From: Bordetella parapertussis
GTDB lineage: Bacteria > Pseudomonadota > Gammaproteobacteria > Burkholderiales > Burkholderiaceae_C
Direction of reading: 5' to 3'
Assembly: GCA_945875935.1 (NCBI GenBank)
Contig: CAMCNE010000044.1
Location: forward strand, 1-18,145
DNA: 18,145 nt
Positions 6,296 through 13,881 of the stretch are shown piece after piece. Under the pieces are notes generated by a model. It saw only the letters and a program-made list of their open reading frames with translations, was not told where the DNA came from and searched no databases. The translations under genes and the position numbers were made by a program. How positions within the stretch are numbered: the stretch's first letter is position 1; the number at the start of each line of letters is the position of its first letter.

Positions 6296-7726
6296 TCAGC
6301 CCAGGCGAGCGCGGTGGCGGGCGATCTGCAAGCGCACCTGCGCCGGCGCGGTACCGCCGAGCACATTGCGCGCGTTGAGCGAGCCGCGCAGCGTGAGCAC
6401 CTCGTGCACCGAAGCGTCGATGCCGGGGTGGAAGCCTTGCAGCGTCTCGAGCGAGAGTTCACTCAAATCGACGCCCTGGCCGATCGCGGTCTTGACCGCG
6501 TGCGCCACCGTCTCGTGGGCATCGCGAAACGGCACGCCCTTTTTCACCAGGTAGTCGGCCAGATCGGTGGCCGTGGCGTAGCCCTTGAGCGCGGCGCGCT
6601 CCATTGCCTCGGGCTTGACGATGATGCCGGCGACCATCTCGGCCATGATGCGCAGCGTGTCGCGCACCGTGTCCACCGTGTCAAACAGTGGCTCCTTGTC
6701 TTCCTGGTTGTCCTTGTTGTAGGTCAGCGGCTGACCCTTCATCAACGTGATCAGGCCCATCAGGTGGCCGACCACGCGGCCGCTCTTGCCGCGCGCCAGT
6801 TCGGCCACGTCGGGGTTGCGCTTTTGCGGCATGATCGATGAGCCGGTGCAGTAGCGATCGGCCAGATCGATGAAGCTGAAGTTCTGGCTCATCCACAGCA
6901 CCAGCTCTTCGGCCAGGCGCGAGATGTGCACCATCGTGATCGAGGCGAAGGCGCTGAATTCGAGCGCGAAGTCGCGATCGCTCACCGCATCAAGACTGTT
7001 CTGGCACACACCATCAAAGCCCAGCGTGCGCGCCACACGCTCGCGATCCAGCGGGTAGCTCGTGCCGGCCAGGGCCGCCGCACCCAGCGGCAGGCGGTTG
7101 ACGCGGCGGCGCAGATCGACCAGCCGCTCGGCATCGCGCGCGAACATTTCAACGTAGGCCAGCATGTGGTGACCGAAGCTCACCGGCTGAGCCACCTGCA
7201 TGTGGGTGAAGCCAGGCAAGATGGTCTCGACGTTCTTGTCGGCCACATCGACCAGCGCGGTCTGCATGGCGCCGAGCAGCGGCAAGATGGTGTCGATCTC
7301 GCCGCGCAGCCACAGCCGCACGTCGGTGGCCACCTGGTCGTTGCGCGAACGTCCGGTGTGCAGTCGCTTGCCGGCGTCGCCCACGAGCTGCGTCAGGCGC
7401 GCTTCGATGTTGAGGTGCACGTCTTCGAGATCGAGCTTCCATTCGAAGCGACCGGCCTCGATGTCCTGCGTGATCTGCGCCATGCCACGCTCGATGCTGG
7501 CGGCGTCGTCAGTGCTGATGATCCCCTGCGCGCACAGCATCTCGGAGTGCGCGAGCGAGCCTGCAATGTCGGCACGCCACAGGCGCTGATCGAAGAACAC
7601 GCTGGCGGTGTAGCGCTTGACCAGCTCGCTCATCGGCTCTGAAAAGAGCGCCGACCAGGCTTCAGATTTCTTGTCGAGCTGGTTGATCGGCGCGCCTGCG
7701 TCAGGTGCTGAAGGGGTTGCAGACAT
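6296..7726 (-). CDS. argH: Argininosuccinate lyase
   Basis: 476 codons from the ATG at 7726. The open frame extends a further 68 codons upstream, but that part overlaps the divergent promoter region and kinase start and lacks family similarity. The enzyme cleaves argininosuccinate to arginine and fumarate, the last step of arginine synthesis, as a cytoplasmic homotetramer. Visible motifs are HTGRSRNDQVATD (123-135), PGFTHMQVAQP (171-181) with His175, and the fumarase/aspartase-superfamily signature GSSIMPQKRNPD (295-306), whose serine is catalytic. An N-terminal extension of about 12-15 residues before the conserved KKSEAWSALF is present. The divergent pairing with algZ-algR is a known synteny in Pseudomonas and relatives. 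Confidence 0.97.
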   Translation of the reverse strand: MSATPSAPDAGAPINQLDKKSEAWSALFSEPMSELVKRYTASVFFDQRLWRADIAGSLAHSEMLCAQGIISTDDAASIERGMAQITQDIEAGRFEWKLDLEDVHLNIEARLTQLVGDAGKRLHTGRSRNDQVATDVRLWLRGEIDTILPLLGAMQTALVDVADKNVETILPGFTHMQVAQPVSFGHHMLAYVEMFARDAERLVDLRRRVNRLPLGAAALAGTSYPLDRERVARTLGFDGVCQNSLDAVSDRDFALEFSAFASITMVHISRLAEELVLWMSQNFSFIDLADRYCTGSSIMPQKRNPDVAELARGKSGRVVGHLMGLITLMKGQPLTYNKDNQEDKEPLFDTVDTVRDTLRIMAEMVAGIIVKPEAMERAALKGYATATDLADYLVKKGVPFRDAHETVAHAVKTAIGQGVDLSELSLETLQGFHPGIDASVHEVLTLRGSLNARNVLGGTAPAQVRLQIARHRARLG

Positions 7727-7778
7727 GGTGTCTCGCCGACCGGTGAGAGGGCCGTCGACGGTGTTGTGGAGGGAGTTG

Positions 7779-7809
7779 TTGACAATGCTGCCAACCGTGA
7801 GGAATTCTA
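7779..7809. promoter_or_regulatory. Candidate divergent promoters for argH (-) and algZ-algR (+)
   Basis: On the plus strand a perfect -35 hexamer TTGACA lies at 7779-7784. The region 17-18 nt downstream (GAATTC/AATTCT, 7802-7808) is a poor -10. On the minus strand TAGAAT (7809-7804) matches five of six -10 positions, with a weak TTCATG -35 18 nt upstream inside the kinase start. The two signals overlap back to back in the 102-bp intergenic region. Assignment is by eye only. Confidence 0.4.
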
Positions 7810-7828
7810 TCGACGCCCTCCCCGCCCC

Positions 7829-8842
7829 ATGAAGTCGACACGCCCCGACAGCGCCTCTCGCACCGCAGGTGTCGAGCTCTTCGACGTGTGCCACGTCGGG
7901 GTGGTGCTGCGTGCGGCCTTGTTCGTGCATGCCGCGCTGGCGGTGGGCGTGCTGTTCGAGGTGCAGACCCTGCGCGGTTTCGCGCTCGAGTTTTCGCTGG
8001 CCACCGCCATCGCCTTGCCGGCGGTGCTGGCCTGGCTGATCGCCACGTGTTTGCTGAAGAACCTGATCGCGGACATCGCGGCGAGCGCGCAGGCGGCCAT
8101 TTCGGCAACGCTGGGCTCATTGAGTGCTCTGGGCGGGCGGGCGCTGGCGATGCAAGCCAACCCGGCCGGGCTTGAACAGCTGACACCGCTGGCCACCGCC
8201 GCCGCAGGCGCTGCGCTCGCGTTGGTGATTCACCAGTGGTTGCGCATGCAGGCGCTGGCACGCACGCCGGCCGACACCGCCGCCCAACTCGCCGAACTGC
8301 AGTCGCGCATCAGGCCGCACTTTCTGTTCAACACGCTGAACTCGGCGCTTGCGCTGGTGCGGCTGGATCCGCAACGCGCCGAGTCGGTGCTCGAAGACCT
8401 GGCCGAGCTGTTTCGCGTGGCGCTCAACAGCACCGATGCCGATGTGAGCCTTGCCGATGAAGTGGCACTGGCGCAGCGCTATCTGGCCATCGAGCAGATC
8501 CGCTTTGGCAGCCGGCTGCGCGTGACCTGGGACCTGGACGAGGCTGCCGCTGCGGCTCGGGTGCCGCCGCTGCTGCTGCAGCCCCTGGTTGAAAACGCAG
8601 TGCGTCACGGGGTGGAGCCATCGCCCGATGGTGGCGAGATTTCCGTGCGCACCCAATTCAGGCGGGGTCTGGCGGTGATCTCCATCGTCAACAGCGTGGC
8701 GGCCCAGTCATCGCAGCCGGGCCATGGCATGGCACTGGCCAATGTGCGCGAACGTCTGCGCTTGATGCACGACGTCACCGCCCAGTTCGACGCGCAGCTC
8801 GAAGGCGACCAATTCGTGGTGCGCATCGTGGTGCCGGCATGA
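7829..8842 (+). CDS. algZ: LytS/AlgZ-type sensor histidine kinase
   Basis: 337 codons from the ATG at 7829 (MKSTRPDSASRT); 21 further open codons upstream lie in the promoter region and are excluded. Three or four hydrophobic segments cover residues about 23-45, 53-77, 89-103 and 118-137, so this is a membrane sensor without a large periplasmic domain. The His_kinase (PF06580) domain follows: RPHFLFNTLNS with phospho-acceptor His164, then PLLLQPLVENAVRHGV with the N-box Asn256, and a short G-box GHGMALANVRERL (298-310). The D-box is reduced (ISIVNS), as is common in the AlgZ/FimS branch. The stop overlaps the regulator start (ATGA). In Pseudomonas the orthologous pair controls alginate, twitching and biofilm genes; targets in this organism are unknown. 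Confidence 0.88.
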   Translation: MKSTRPDSASRTAGVELFDVCHVGVVLRAALFVHAALAVGVLFEVQTLRGFALEFSLATAIALPAVLAWLIATCLLKNLIADIAASAQAAISATLGSLSALGGRALAMQANPAGLEQLTPLATAAAGAALALVIHQWLRMQALARTPADTAAQLAELQSRIRPHFLFNTLNSALALVRLDPQRAESVLEDLAELFRVALNSTDADVSLADEVALAQRYLAIEQIRFGSRLRVTWDLDEAAAAARVPPLLLQPLVENAVRHGVEPSPDGGEISVRTQFRRGLAVISIVNSVAAQSSQPGHGMALANVRERLRLMHDVTAQFDAQLEGDQFVVRIVVPA

Positions 8843-9660
8843 GCACGCACGGCGAGGCGCTTCGGGTCTTGCTCGTCGATGACGAGGACCTCGCGCGGCT
8901 TCGGCTGCGCGCGCTGATCGACGCCTGCACCGAGCCGCGCGCCACAGTGGTCGGCGAGGCCGCCAATGCAGCTCAGGCGATGGTGTGGCTGCAGCAGCAC
9001 GGACAAGGTGCCGACGAGCCAGCACCGCGCATGGCCTGCCATGTGGTGCTGCTCGACATCCACATGCCCGGGCGCAGCGGCATGGAGCTCGCCGTGCAAC
9101 TGCGCGGCCTGCCGCAGCCGCCTGCGGTGGTGTTCGTCACCGCGCACGCCGAGCATGCGCTCAAGGCTTTCGACCTCGAAGCCGTCGACTACCTGACCAA
9201 GCCGGTGCGGCTGGAGCGACTGCAGCAGGCGCTGCTAAGAGCGGTGAGCCGGCTGGGTTCGTCGGCGCCGACCACGTTGCCGGCGGGCGCAGCTGCTGCG
9301 GTTGAACCTGTGCTGGTGGTCACCGAGCGCGGTCGCGTGATCCGAGTGCCCCTGGCCGAGGTGCTCTATTTGAAGGCCGAGTTGAAGTACGTGACGCTGC
9401 GCACCGCCTGCCACACCCATGTGCTCGATGACGCCCTGAGCGACCTCGAGCAGCGGCTCGGGCCGCGCTTTTTGCGGGTGCATCGCAACGCGCTGGTGGC
9501 CCGCTCGGCTGTGATGGCGCTGGAGCGCAGGCCCATGGGCGACGACGAGGAACCCGGCGACTCGTGGGCCGTGCTCGTCGGGCCGGTCGACGAATGGCTG
9601 GCCGTGTCACGCCGGCAGGTCGCTGCCGTGCGCGAGGCGCTGGAAGCCAGCGGTCTTTGA
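8839..9660 (+). CDS. algR: AlgR-like LytTR response regulator
   Basis: 273 codons starting inside the kinase stop codon (ATGA overlap), implying translational coupling. The receiver domain (about 8-130) has the acidic pair VDDED (13-17), phospho-acceptor Asp73 in VVLLDIHMPG, Thr101 and Lys121 in DYLTKPV. After an Ala-rich linker (139-156), a LytTR DNA-binding domain (about 157-270) carries VLVVTERGRVIRVPLAEVLY, LKAELKYVTLRT and FLRVHRNALVAR. The C-terminal part contains an acidic insertion (MGDDEEPGDSW). The order kinase-regulator next to argH and, beyond one inserted gene, hemC matches the Pseudomonas argH-algZ-algR-hemC block, which supports AlgR orthology. Confidence 0.9.
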   Translation: MSTHGEALRVLLVDDEDLARLRLRALIDACTEPRATVVGEAANAAQAMVWLQQHGQGADEPAPRMACHVVLLDIHMPGRSGMELAVQLRGLPQPPAVVFVTAHAEHALKAFDLEAVDYLTKPVRLERLQQALLRAVSRLGSSAPTTLPAGAAAAVEPVLVVTERGRVIRVPLAEVLYLKAELKYVTLRTACHTHVLDDALSDLEQRLGPRFLRVHRNALVARSAVMALERRPMGDDEEPGDSWAVLVGPVDEWLAVSRRQVAAVREALEASGL

Positions 9661-9672
9661 TCCCCGGGATCA
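9658..9672. terminator. Palindrome bounded by two convergent stop codons
   Basis: TGATCCCCGGGATCA is a perfect 15-bp dyad. Its left TGA is the stop of algR and its right TCA is the complement of the glycosyltransferase stop. A second CCCGGG lies 8 bp further on (9675-9680). RNA from either strand could form a 6-bp stem. There is no T-run, so it is at best a weak bidirectional terminator or stop-codon hairpin. Confidence 0.35.
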
Positions 9673-10809
9673 GACCCGGGCGATCTTGCCGACCAACTCG
9701 TCGATCGAGTGGTCCCAGGTCCAGTACAAGACCGAGTTCCTGACCTCCTCGGGGTTGAGCCGGATCTTCTGGCTGTAGACGTCTTCCATCACGGCGAGCA
9801 GCTCGTCCACGCTGGTTTCGCCCCAACCCACATTGCATGTCACGCCGTCGCTGGGCACCTGTGACTGATCGCGAAGCGCGATGCATCTGGCGGCGTTGAC
9901 CAGATCGCGCTGGCCGGTGTTGTCAGCCACCGCCACGGTCAAGCCGCAGGCCAGCGCCTCCATGGCCACAAGATTGGTGCCACCTTCGCACCGGTTGGGA
10001 AAAACTGCCAGGTCGACTTCTCTGAGCACCTCGGGCATCAACTGGTTGGGCGCGCACGCCAGATTGACAAACTGGCGTCTGTCCACGCCATTGGCCAGCA
10101 CCCAGTTGTCGAGCGCCACGCCAAAGTCTTCCTCGATCACCAGGGGCTGGCAAAGCCCCGACGCATTGATCGTCGGCGCAATCGACTTTTCCCAGGCCGA
10201 ACGCCAGCTGGTGATCAGCAAGGCCTCGGGATGTTTTTTGGCAAACAGTGAAAACGCCTTCAGGACGATGTCCTGGCCTTTCCTGCATTCGAGTTTGCCG
10301 CCGCTGAAAACGACAAACCTGTCCTTGAAGTTCCTTTTCTTCTGGATGCGAAACAGATCGGTGTTGATGCCCTGGATCACCCGCTCGGATGCCACGCCCA
10401 TCTCGGCCAGTTTTTCCTGATTCCAGGTGGAGCCGGCGACGATGGCGTCGAAGCTTTTCAGCTTTTCGATCTCGGCCGCCGGCAGCGGGTTGATTTCAAA
10501 AAAAATGACGCCGATCTCCTTGATGCCGGCAGCCACCTCGTACTTCTTGATCGTATTGCCCAGCGCCGTGAGCATGTAGTCGCCGCGTCGGGCCTCGACA
10601 TTGCCCTCGAACAAGCTGAGGCGATCCATCATCTGCAGCTCGGAGATGGGGTCGACCGGATACAGAAACGAGGGCGGCCACTTCACCGGAACCGCACGAA
10701 ACGGCGGCGTGTGGCCTGCGCGCATGAACAGGTTGAAACCGTAAACGCCCCAGCCTGAGTGGTCCGAGACCTCCCAGCTGAAAAAGATGTTTGTGTAAGT
10801 CAAGGTCAA
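9670..10809 (-). CDS. GT4-like (group 1) glycosyltransferase inserted between algR and hemC
   Basis: About 379 codons if translation begins at the TTG at 10809 (TLTYTNIFFSWEVSDHSGWG). The frame remains open to 11022, with in-frame ATGs at 10875, 10905 and 10917, but that stretch is biased like non-coding DNA and runs toward the hemC start. From the TTG start, visible features are GVIFFEINPLP, a C-terminal GT-B domain beginning near VVFSGGKLECRKGQD (about 165-179), and the nucleotide-sugar site CEGGTNLVAMEALACG (273-288) with two glutamates spaced E-x8-E. A TIxxSWR-like ITSWRSAW segment lies between. It probably transfers a sugar from an NDP donor in the cytoplasm. Sampled lines inside the gene have 48-52% GC against 73% in a hemY line, and it is Lys/Phe/Ile/Asn richer than its neighbours, suggesting separate ancestry. 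The acceptor is unknown. Confidence 0.82.
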   Translation of the reverse strand: MTLTYTNIFFSWEVSDHSGWGVYGFNLFMRAGHTPPFRAVPVKWPPSFLYPVDPISELQMMDRLSLFEGNVEARRGDYMLTALGNTIKKYEVAAGIKEIGVIFFEINPLPAAEIEKLKSFDAIVAGSTWNQEKLAEMGVASERVIQGINTDLFRIQKKRNFKDRFVVFSGGKLECRKGQDIVLKAFSLFAKKHPEALLITSWRSAWEKSIAPTINASGLCQPLVIEEDFGVALDNWVLANGVDRRQFVNLACAPNQLMPEVLREVDLAVFPNRCEGGTNLVAMEALACGLTVAVADNTGQRDLVNAARCIALRDQSQVPSDGVTCNVGWGETSVDELLAVMEDVYSQKIRLNPEEVRNSVLYWTWDHSIDELVGKIARV

Positions 10810-11012
10810 ACCCCATCGGTGTCGAGTCGAGCTCGCGGCCAGCGCTGCGCAAGCGCCAAGCCCTTGCGATCGTGTCGCCATTGGACAGCAAAGTCCGGCG
10901 CACATCGGCCAGCCCATGCGGTTTGATCGACCTTGCGAAGCAGGTTTTCGCGCGCTGCGGGTCGGGGATTTCGCAAGCACTCGGCAGCAGGCCCGCCTGC
11001 TAGCATTTGGAG
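10810..11012. promoter_or_regulatory. Intergenic region between the glycosyltransferase and hemC, with possible hemC -10
   Basis: These 203 bp separate two divergent genes. The best promoter signal is an extended -10-like TGC-TAGCAT at 10998-11006 on the plus strand. It would place the transcription start near the hemC ATG at 11013. No good -35 is found at 16-18 nt spacing. No clear promoter for the minus-strand glycosyltransferase was seen. The rest is GC-rich with scattered GCGAA/TTCGC inverted pairs. Confidence 0.35.
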
Positions 11013-11942
11013 ATGAGCTCACACATCATCATCGCCACCCGCGAAAGCCGACTCGCGCTGTGGCAGGCCGAACATGTTCGCGACCTGCTGCAAAGCCGCT
11101 TCGGCCTTCATGTTGAACTGCTCGGCATGACCACGCGAGGCGACGAGATTCTGGACCGCACGCTGTCCAAGGTCGGCGGCAAGGGTCTGTTCGTGAAAGA
11201 GCTGGAGACCGCTCTTGAAGAAGGCCGCGCACAGCTCGCCGTGCACTCGCTCAAGGACGTGCCCATGGATCTGCCCGCAGGCTTCGAGCTCGCGGCGGTG
11301 ATGGAGCGCGAAGACCCACGAGACGCCTTCGTGTCCAACGATTTCGTCTCGCTCGCTGATTTGCCACAGGGCGCACGCGTGGGCACCTCGAGTCTGCGTC
11401 GGGTGGTACAGCTGCGCGCATTGCGCCCCGACTTGCTGATCGAGCCTTTGCGCGGCAATCTCGACACCCGGCTGCGCAAGCTCGACGAAGGCCAGTACCA
11501 CGCCATCGTGCTGGCCGCAGCCGGCCTCAAGCGGCTGGGCTTGGCCAGCCGCATCCGCGGCGAATTCCCCACCGATCAGATGCTGCCGTGCGCAGGACAA
11601 GGCGCACTCGGGCTCGAGGTGCGCAGCGATGCGACACAACTGCGCGAAACCCTGTCAGCGCTCATTCACCAGCCGACTTTCCTGGCCGTGCATGCCGAAC
11701 GCGCCGTCTCTCGCGCGCTTGGCGGCAGCTGCAGCATGCCGCTGGCCGCGCACGCGGTATGGCAAGGCAGCGAGCTGAGCCTGCGCGCCTCGGTGGGCCA
11801 CCCCGAAGATGCCTCTGCCCCGCTGCTGTCGGCGCATGTGCTGGCCACGGTGGCCAACGAAGCCGAAGCCCGCGCACTCGGCGAGCGCGCCGCTGCCACG
11901 CTGCGTGACGCGGGCGCTGGCGCCTACTTGGCCTGCATCTGA
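11013..11942 (+). CDS. hemC: Porphobilinogen deaminase (hydroxymethylbilane synthase)
   Basis: 309 residues from the ATG at 11013, the normal size. A TTG at 11007 is in frame, but the family starts close to IIIATRESRLALWQA. The enzyme joins four porphobilinogens into hydroxymethylbilane in the cytoplasm. Visible features are the catalytic-Asp segment HSLKDVPMDLP (Asp82), VGTSSLRRVVQLRA, RGNLDTRLRKL, PCAGQGALGLE, and GGSCSMPLAAHA with Cys240, the attachment site of the dipyrromethane cofactor. The GGAG just before the ATG is too close to act as a normal Shine-Dalgarno. First gene of hemC-hemD-hemX-hemY; hemD follows after 59 bp. Confidence 0.97.
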   Translation: MSSHIIIATRESRLALWQAEHVRDLLQSRFGLHVELLGMTTRGDEILDRTLSKVGGKGLFVKELETALEEGRAQLAVHSLKDVPMDLPAGFELAAVMEREDPRDAFVSNDFVSLADLPQGARVGTSSLRRVVQLRALRPDLLIEPLRGNLDTRLRKLDEGQYHAIVLAAAGLKRLGLASRIRGEFPTDQMLPCAGQGALGLEVRSDATQLRETLSALIHQPTFLAVHAERAVSRALGGSCSMPLAAHAVWQGSELSLRASVGHPEDASAPLLSAHVLATVANEAEARALGERAAATLRDAGAGAYLACI

Positions 11943-11964
11943 TCGCAGCACGCATGTCGCCCGT

Positions 11965-11987
11965 GGCGTTGCCATTCACGCAACGCC
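11965..11987 (+). other. Perfect 8-bp hairpin in the hemC-hemD gap
   Basis: GGCGTTGC (11965-11972) and GCAACGCC (11980-11987) pair perfectly around a 7-nt loop, CATTCAC. The hairpin ends 14 bp before the hemD ATG and has no T-run. It is more likely an RNA processing, stability or translation element within the operon than a terminator. Confidence 0.4.
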
Positions 11988-12001
11988 CGATGGCTTGATC
12001 A

Positions 12002-12778
12002 ATGCGCGTCATCGTCACCCGCCCCGCAGCGCAAGCCGACTCATGGGTTGATGCCCTTGGTGAACTCGGCGTGGAGGCGGTGGCGTTGCCTCTGATGCGC
12101 ATCTGTGCGGTGTCCGACAGCGCGCCCGTGGTCGAAGCCTGGCGGCAGCTCGCAGCGAGCCGGCTGGTCTTTTTTGTGAGTGCCAATGCGGCAGCGCACT
12201 TCTTTGCGCAGCGTCCTGCCGATGTCCTCTGGCCTGCCAACGTGTGGGCGGGGTCCACCGGGCCGGGCACCACGGCAGCGCTTGAAGCCTGCGGCTTGGC
12301 CGCAGCACAGATCCTCGAGCCAGCGGGCGACAGCGCGCAGTTCGATTCCGAATCGCTGTGGCAGCAGCGGCTGTGCTCGCTTGACTGGCAAGGCACCGCC
12401 GTGCAGATCGTGCGTGGCGATGGCGGTCGCGACTGGCTGGCCGACACCCTGCGCGATCGGGGTGCCAGCGTGAGCTTCGTGGCGGCCTATCAGCGCGGCG
12501 AGCCTGAATGGGACGAGCGCGCCAGAGCGCTTGTGGCCAAGGCGCTGGCCCAGCCCGCTGGTCACCTGTGGTTGTTCAGCAGCTCTGAAGCGATCGACAA
12601 CCTGATGCTTCATCTTGGGCGTGCCACTCAGCCTTTGTCGCTGCCCCTTGGCTGTCGCGCGATGGCCACCCACCCGCGCATTGCGAGCGCCGCGCAGCGC
12701 GCGGGTTTCTCGCGGGTCTTGCAGTCCAGACCTGGCGTGGCTGAAGTGGTGGCCTCCCTACAATCTGCGGCATCGTGA
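12002..12778 (+). CDS. hemD: Uroporphyrinogen-III synthase
   Basis: 258 codons, the usual length. The enzyme closes hydroxymethylbilane with inversion of ring D to give uroporphyrinogen III, the branch point to heme, siroheme and cobalamin. HemD proteins are weakly conserved, but RVIVTRPAAQADSWVDALGE at the start, FFVSANAAAHFF, WAGSTGPGTTAALEACGL, IVRGDGGRDWLADTLRDRGA and WLFSSSEAIDNL are the expected blocks in the expected order. Location directly after hemC supports the call. There is no recognisable Shine-Dalgarno before ATG 12002. The stop TGA overlaps the GTG start of hemX (GTGA), so the two are translationally coupled. Confidence 0.94.
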   Translation: MRVIVTRPAAQADSWVDALGELGVEAVALPLMRICAVSDSAPVVEAWRQLAASRLVFFVSANAAAHFFAQRPADVLWPANVWAGSTGPGTTAALEACGLAAAQILEPAGDSAQFDSESLWQQRLCSLDWQGTAVQIVRGDGGRDWLADTLRDRGASVSFVAAYQRGEPEWDERARALVAKALAQPAGHLWLFSSSEAIDNLMLHLGRATQPLSLPLGCRAMATHPRIASAAQRAGFSRVLQSRPGVAEVVASLQSAAS

Positions 12779-13866
12779 ACGACACCTCCAGAGCCGAAGA
12801 ACCCGCCCAGCCGGCACTGCTTCCAGCGCCCAGCGCTACGCCCCAGCCATCGATGCCACCTGAAGCGCAGGGCAGCGACATCCGCTGGTGGTATTCGCTG
12901 GCAGCGGTGCTTGCGGTGGTGGCCGGTGTGAGCCTGGTGATCGCCTGGAAAACCAGCCAGCGCGTCGAGTCCATCGAGAAAGAACTCGTGCTGCGCCTTG
13001 ACGAGGGACAAAAGCAGTCCAGCCAGGCCCAGATGCTGGCCAAGCAGTCCCAAGACAGCGTGCTGGCGGCGTCGGCCAAGGTGGCGCTGCTCGAAGCGCG
13101 GCTGGCTGAAGTGGCCATCCAGCGCACCCAGCTGGAAGATCTGATGCGTTCGATGTCACGCTCGCGTGACGAGAACCTGCTGGTCGACATCGACACCGGC
13201 TTGCGCGTGGCGATGCAGCAAACCGCCATCACCGGCAGTGCGGAGCCGCTGGTGGCCATGCTCAAGCAGGCCGATGAGCGCCTGGCCCGCTACGACCAGC
13301 CACGGCTCGAAGGCGTGCGCCGTGCCATCGCGCGCGACCTTGATCGGGTCAAGTCGGTGAGCGCGCCCGATATTCCCAGCCTGAGCATCAAGCTCGACGA
13401 GGCGGTGCGCCTGATCGACGAACTTCCGCTGCTGTCCAACGCGCAAGCGCCAGCGACTGCCCCAGTGGCACCTGTACTGCCCACCTGGTGGCCCGACTGG
13501 AATGCGAGCTGGAAGGCCGCCTCTGAACGCGTGTGGCTGGAAATCAAATCGCTGGTGCGCGTCACCCGCATCGACCACCCCGAAGCCATGCTGCTCGCGC
13601 CCGACAACGCCTTCTTCGTGCGCGAAAACGTCAAGCTGCGTCTGCTCAACGCGCGGCTGGCCTTGCTGAGTCGGCAGTTCGACACCGCACAGCGTGACTT
13701 GCAGGTGGTGCAGGCCGCGCTCGAGCGCTACTTCGACCGCAGCTCGCGGCGCACCGGGCTGGCGCTTGATCTCGTGCGTCAGGTCTCGTCGATGTCACGA
13801 CAGGTCACCACCCCCAGGCCCGACGACACCCTGGTCGCGCTGGCGGCCGTCTCGGCAGGTCGCTGA
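12775..13866 (+). CDS. hemX: HemX-like membrane protein (annotated uroporphyrinogen-III C-methyltransferase family)
   Basis: 363 codons from a GTG at 12775 overlapping the hemD stop. A Pro/Ala-rich cytoplasmic N-terminus (about 1-37) is followed by one transmembrane helix (38-57, WWYSLAAVLAVVAGVSLVIA) and a long Glu/Gln/Ser-rich helical region, probably a coiled coil (60-130). The C-terminal globular part includes WWPDWNASWKAASERVWLEI and the family-typical FFVRENVKLRLLNARLALLS. This matches HemX (PF04375). The family is often labelled a methyltransferase, but I see no SAM-dependent methyltransferase motifs, so the label should not be read as an activity. It is thought to work with HemY at the membrane; the molecular role is not settled. 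Confidence 0.92.
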   Translation: MNDTSRAEEPAQPALLPAPSATPQPSMPPEAQGSDIRWWYSLAAVLAVVAGVSLVIAWKTSQRVESIEKELVLRLDEGQKQSSQAQMLAKQSQDSVLAASAKVALLEARLAEVAIQRTQLEDLMRSMSRSRDENLLVDIDTGLRVAMQQTAITGSAEPLVAMLKQADERLARYDQPRLEGVRRAIARDLDRVKSVSAPDIPSLSIKLDEAVRLIDELPLLSNAQAPATAPVAPVLPTWWPDWNASWKAASERVWLEIKSLVRVTRIDHPEAMLLAPDNAFFVRENVKLRLLNARLALLSRQFDTAQRDLQVVQAALERYFDRSSRRTGLALDLVRQVSSMSRQVTTPRPDDTLVALAAVSAGR

Positions 13867-13881
13867 GCCCCAGCCGACGCG

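Noticed and set aside
5020..6462. 480-codon minus-strand frame opposite the oxidoreductase
   Set aside because: It is a shadow of the well-supported plus-strand gene, overlaps the AIM24 and argH ends, and has low-complexity Arg/His/Ala content.
10810..11022. N-terminal extension of the glycosyltransferase to codon 1 of the longest frame
   Set aside because: The first 70 or so residues are Arg/Ser/Cys/Ala-rich without family similarity and the frame would run over the hemC start; the conserved part begins at TLTYTNIFF.
12759..12764. TACAAT -10-like box just before hemX
   Set aside because: No -35 at suitable spacing, and it lies inside the hemD coding end; the GTGA overlap argues for co-transcription with hemD.
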